The notes under the pieces are model-generated. The model was not told where the DNA came from and ran no database searches. It saw nothing but the letters and a program-made list of their open reading frames with translations. 64,000 bases of DNA. Source: Membranipora membranacea. Its lineage: Eukaryota; Bryozoa; Gymnolaemata; Cheilostomatida; Membraniporidae. A program made the translations under genes and the position numbers. Positions 59,245-64,000 of this stretch are shown one piece after another (the first letter of the stretch is position 1; every line of letters starts with the position of its first letter). The DNA is taken from the NCBI GenBank assembly GCA_914767715.1, contig OU612071.1, positions 26,841,681 through 26,905,680 of the forward strand, read 5' to 3'.

Positions 59245-59515
59245 AGTGGGATGCTAGTGGGATGCTAGCTGTATGCTAGCTGTATGCTACCAGTATGCTA
59301 GCTGTATGGTAGCTGTACCGCTAGCTGTACGCTAGCTGTATGCTGGCTGTACGCTAGCTGTACGCTAGCTGTACGCTAGCTGTACGCTAGTTGTGTTCAC
59401 GTTGTATTCTAGTTGTATGCTAGTTGTATGCTAGTTGTATGCTAGTTGTACACTAGATGTACACTAGATGTACACTAGATGTACACTAGATGTTCACTAG
59501 TTCTATATCTAGTTG
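59245..59515 (+). repeat. 10-bp tandem repeat, about 27 units
   Basis: Decamer GCTAGCTGTA in the middle, changing stepwise from GGGATGCTAGT on the left through TTGTATGCTAG to ATGTACACTAG on the right. Confidence 0.93.
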
Positions 59516-60469
59516 TCTTCTATGTGAATAGTTATGAGCAAATTTGTTGGATGAGCTAGTGTTGTAGACATGATTGGAATGATGGTGTAAATAAGAGGAG
59601 TGAAAAGTTTTATCGGCACAGATTATTTAGAGTTTTAACTTCATAAAGTGCATTTATACTAAAATATTTGATTTATTAAAAGGTGGAGTGGATGAAGCTG
59701 ATCTTTCTGACTTATAAATGATCATAACAATTGTTTTTTTTAAATAAAAAAATCTTACTGGTATGGGTCGATACTATGACAATGCACAATCTTATCACAA
59801 TCTTATCAGAGTAAGGATATGCAGAGAGGACACTTCAACGATCGTTATAGTGCCTGCGGTTTTTGATGCAGTGGGGGAAAATTTTCAATCTGGATGCCTG
59901 CCAATTTCATAAATTATATGAGTTACATACCCTCCTATGATAGGTCATAACTCATTCTCAAAAATATCTGGGGGGGGGGTTGCGCATAAATCCATAGCAT
60001 TGCATAGCATAAGTGCGGTTTATTCGTTTTACAGGCAAACCTAGTGTCATAGCATGCAGGATTACTATGAATATGAATATTCACCAAAATCTCAGCGCCC
60101 TTTTCTTCGCCAAAATATTTTACTCAAATTACTTTCACTCAAAAATGATGACCTGTTACTGGAATGTTTTGATTTGTTGTACAAATAAATACCTGAATCA
60201 AAATGATGAAGTTGTAGCCCCTTGATTGATTGTGCAGCAATAATTGACATGAGAAAAAATTTGATTATTTTTTTAATTCTCCTGACTATTAAACTTAAAA
60301 TTAAATGAAAATAAATTAAGTATTTATTTATATATACTGAAAATTAATTATGCGATTTCTAATCATTCAAACCTGAACAGATGTTCTCTTATCTTCTCTC
60401 GATGGTTATACGAATGTTCGATGTGTGATTGCTATGTTAGCTCTGCAGATTTTTATTTAATTCAGGTTT
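59516..60469. other. Gene-free stretch
   Basis: No supported exon. A G run lies at about 59970. Confidence 0.4.
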
Positions 60470-60770
60470 ACACCAATGTTATTCTGCTGGCGGCCACAAC
60501 TGCTGTTCTGTGTGGCTGTCTTCTCCAGATGATACCTTCCGTGTGACAGTCGAAAAGGAACTGTCTGTCTGTGACAGTTGAAATGATACTGACCTACTTG
60601 ACTGTCCAGATGCTACTCGGTTTGACTGTCTAAAATGCTACTCACTGCTCAACAATCAAAATGCTTCAGATCTGTGCGGCCGTCCTAAACGACACTGACT
60701 CAAGTTTTGACTATTACATAATATTCTTTTTACTGCACCAAAGATGCACACATCCTTTGTAGGATGCTGT
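60470..60770 (-). repeat. Dispersed leader-type repeat, copy 3 (inverted)
   Basis: The reverse complement matches 49530-49740 through TTGGTGCAGTAA, CTTGAGTCAG, GATTGTTGAGCAGTGAGTAG and GGTATCATCT. It has extra internal GACAGTC subrepeats. Confidence 0.8.
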
Positions 60771-62361
60771 CAATTTGCTGTCAATTGTGATGGAAATGTA
60801 ATACAAAAACCAAAATTTAAAAAAACCGGAATCTGAATTTCTGGCAATGAAGAATGGTTTGAGATATAACTTGTCATGATATTAAGAATGATGTGCCTGC
60901 AATAACAATTTGCAAAAGGCAAAAATTACAAGAATCGTGATGGCGTAGGATAATATTTATGTCGTTGATTGAACTGGTGTCTGCGGCAACAAATTATAGG
61001 AGAAGTACATCTGACTCTTTGCAAAGTCTGCAGCATACGCTGCAAATTTGATGAATCTTATGATTGGTGATGTCACGATAGATATTAGCATGCTTTTCTT
61101 CTCTCATTAGACCCCTGTCTGTTGTACTGCATTAATAATATCCTGAAATCTGACTACTTAGTTATCAAATTATCGCTCATCATAGTCGCAGTCAAATAAA
61201 CATTTAGAGACAATGATACTTTTCATATATACACCTGACTGCTTTGTTTTTAATTATTTATTTATGCATGGTCTCTATTTGTCATTGACTTTGATCGGCA
61301 ATAATAAAGTATATATATATATTATCCTGATAATGGCTGATTTTTAATCGATAGGTGACGATGTGCACATAATTTCAAAAATTCAACCTTGGACAGCAGT
61401 TTTTATTAACTATCCAGGTACTTTATTTAATAAAATCAGAACATCTATGACTATAGGATGTATCACAACACAACAAGGCATCATCCAGCAATTTATCGCA
61501 AATCTTGTTGACTCAAGTTCCGGGCAAACTACTGCCAGGAAGCTGTGTCAGGCTTAAGTACATATGCAGAATAACCTCAAGTAATTTCTTGCAGTACAAG
61601 ACGTTCTTACTTAAATCCTCCCATTGTGTTATTTTATACTGTGTTGCGTTTTGGCAGTCCGCTCTAGCTATGATCTCATATTTCTGGTATTAGAGCTCGC
61701 TATTGATGCACTACGTTTACATTAACTGAGTCAAACCATTCCAGGAAATGCTCTGTATTCATTGAAAAACTGTCATTTTTTCCTTTGTTTACTTTTGCCA
61801 CAGCAGAGCAGAAGTGAACTGAATTTGAGAGTGACGAACAAATTGATAATAAATTTTGCTGATGTAAACAACCTGATATAAATGATATGGCTTAAACTTG
61901 TTTTAAATAACAATTGTCTCCTGCCCTAAATCTGCAGAGGCTGTTGATTAGAGCAATCTGACTGATCTTGCAGGGTTATTCCAGCGATTATAGGAATGCA
62001 GCGTGATATCATATAATTGAATCCAAAGTGAGGCCAAAGTTCTATTCACATGAAGGACACATCACATTATAACTATCCTCGTATGGGATCACAGTCTAGT
62101 TTAGTCTAGCTTCATGATTACTGCTGCTTGAGCCTTAATTTCTTTTCCTGATAACAGATAGGATCTAAGGCCCCAGTTATTACATAATATTCTCATTCAC
62201 CAACTGTGTGAACAAATATTAACAACAGTGAATGATATCAAACTTATAATAACATATCAGGGTTTGCCAGCAAGTTTTGATTGATTGATTAATTGATTTG
62301 ATTGATTTGATCGATTGGTTCGTACTTTTCCATACGATATCATGGCGATGATGATAGAGAA
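60771..62361. other. Gene-free stretch
   Basis: No coding or RNA signal recognised. Confidence 0.4.
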
Positions 62362-62923
62362 ATGTGTGTATGTGACAGCTCTTGGTGATACTCAGTTGTA
62401 CATGTGTGTATGTGACAGCTCTTGGTGATACTCAGTTGTACATGTGTGTATGTGACAGCTCTTGGTGATACTCAGTTGTACATGTGTGTATGTGACAGCT
62501 CTTGGTGATACTCAGTTGTACATGTGTGTATGTGACAGCTCTTGGTGATACTCAGTTGTACATGTGTGTATGTGACAGCTCTTGGTGATACTCAGTTGTA
62601 CATGTGTGTATGTGACAGCTCTTGGTGATACTCAGTTGTACATGTGTGTATGTGACAGCTCTTGGTGATACTCAGTTGTACATGTGTGTATGTGACAGCT
62701 CTTGGTGATACTCAGTTGTACATGTGTGTATGTGACAGCTCTTGGTGATACTCAGTTGTACATGTGTGTATGTGACAGCTCTTGGTGATACTCAGTTGTA
62801 CATGTGTGTATGTGACAGCTCTTGGTGATACTCAGTTGTACATGTGTGTATGTGACAGCTCTTGGTGATACTCAGTTGTACATGTGTGTATGTGACAGCT
62901 CTTGGTGATACTCAGTTGTACAT
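62362..62923 (+). repeat. Perfect 40-bp tandem array, 14 copies
   Basis: Copies with CTTGGTGATA at 62381, 62421 and every 40 bp to 62901. All are identical apart from the edges. Confidence 0.97.
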
Positions 62924-64000
62924 TAATTGTTGTTGTAAAAGTTCATAAAGTAATTGAAAAGACTGCACTGGCGTTTAGTGGTTTGGCAGCGTCTGGGCCT
63001 GAATTTATAGGCATTAGGCGAGGACACTCTTGGATTGGTATATAATCGTACAACCTATCATTTGGATTCATATCATCTCAGGGTCTTACTCTAGGCCACA
63101 CTGTTATAAGCAACATTTAGAGAATCCTAAACACCATACTAGAATTTCATATCTTATCTGATGTGTAATAAAGTCATGTCTAATTCCTAACCTCAAGTTA
63201 GGTGGACAATCAATTCCAACCAAGACTGCTTTGATAATTTACTTTGCTCGATTGGTGGAACCAAAGGAGCCCTTGAATGTTTTGCTATCAATATCAGACG
63301 TTTCATCTTGCATCAATTCTTTGGATTTTCTACAATACATAAAAGTGACCAAACTTTGGAAGCAATTCTAACACAAGATCTGAAGTTTTTAAGTTGAAGC
63401 CTCTGGAGTCTGGAGTCAAATCGATGCAAGGATCTGAGATATTTGCCAACCCTACTTGAGATTAGGAATACAGGCAAGATTTACATGGTTAGGGTAAGCA
63501 AGAGCTTATCCAAACAGACTCATGGTACTTTCAATTGCTGGTCTTGGGAGAAACCTTCCAGAGGGGCCACAGTGCCACTCTGATACTCCTACACGTAAAC
63601 AACCAGGAGTGATAAAAAATAGACCGCTAAATCAAACAGCCGCCAACTCACCATTCATTGTAAATAAATATCAGTTTAATGAATCGTTTTCATATAATAA
63701 GTCATACACCCTAGAGGGGTGAAGTAGTTTGCCATTTTCCACATGCTTAAATTGCTAACTTTGAGGCTAGCTAATATTTGTTTAAATTGTTTACTTTACT
63801 ACATAGCATCCGCCTTCAGCTAGCAAAATATCATGCCAACTAATCTAATCATGAAAAAATAGCTAAACTGAACTTTAACTGGAATTTACTCCCCCAGGTT
63901 AGCCTTGTTACCGGCCAAAAGAATCACAACAAACAACTGGAAGAGGAAACGGCATACAAGCGTGACAAATAGTGGGAGTTGTCTATTAAAAGGCAAAGGG
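62924..64000. other. Gene-free stretch to window end
   Basis: No supported exon. The 66-codon frame at 63522 has no recognisable features. Confidence 0.4.

Noticed and set aside
62362-62923. CRISPR array
   Set aside because: The units are contiguous and identical with no unique spacers, and the context is a eukaryotic genome.

Overview
The window is eukaryotic and most likely from an invertebrate animal. Coding sequence is split into short exons with GT/AG boundaries that keep phase, the DNA is AT-rich, and there is a heavy load of degenerate LTR and non-LTR retrotransposons, minisatellites and dispersed non-coding repeats. Gene content (TIR-SAM protein, secreted PLA2-like proteins of conodipine type, WSC-type sulfotransferase) suggests an early-branching animal such as a sponge or cnidarian. 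That placement is inference; no marker in the window fixes the phylum.

Layout: 1-2795 (minus) is the 5' part of a Ty3/gypsy-like retrotransposon with open gag and pol joined by a probable -1 frameshift; its integrase runs off the left edge. 3007-3998 (minus) holds two phase-matched exons of an unrecognised protein. 4832-6010 (minus) is a second, decayed gypsy gag/protease. 6826-8652 (plus) is the 3' part of a TIR-SAM gene. 8.9-14.2 kb is largely featureless. 14.2-19.15 kb (plus) is a repeat-rich leader followed by a broken retroelement gag with a Gln/Asn-rich tail. 19.1-26.5 kb holds a duplicated non-coding module and two tandem PLA2-like genes, A (incomplete) and B (complete, with a 2.6-kb minisatellite in intron 1). 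27.4-31.2 kb has two decayed LINE copies. 34.6-36.6 kb (minus) is a third PLA2-like gene, C. 38-46 kb is rich in direct repeats, MITE-like sequences and a long hairpin. 46.9-48.6 kb repeats the 19-kb module and contains an orphan signal-peptide exon, D. 51.7-58.2 kb (minus) is a six-exon Golgi-type WSC-family sulfotransferase gene with a LINE, a 21-bp minisatellite and microsatellites in its introns. 58.3-64 kb is gene-free but carries three more tandem arrays.

How the pieces relate: genes A, B, C and exon D share phase-1 signal-peptide exons and, for A to C, the same downstream exon phases and cysteine spacing. They look like a local family of secreted proteins spread by segmental duplication together with a conserved upstream non-coding motif. 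The TIR-SAM gene and the sulfotransferase gene are unrelated neighbours. Nothing here looks like a prokaryotic operon or a CRISPR array; the very long open frames at 22.8-25.6 kb are minisatellite artefacts.
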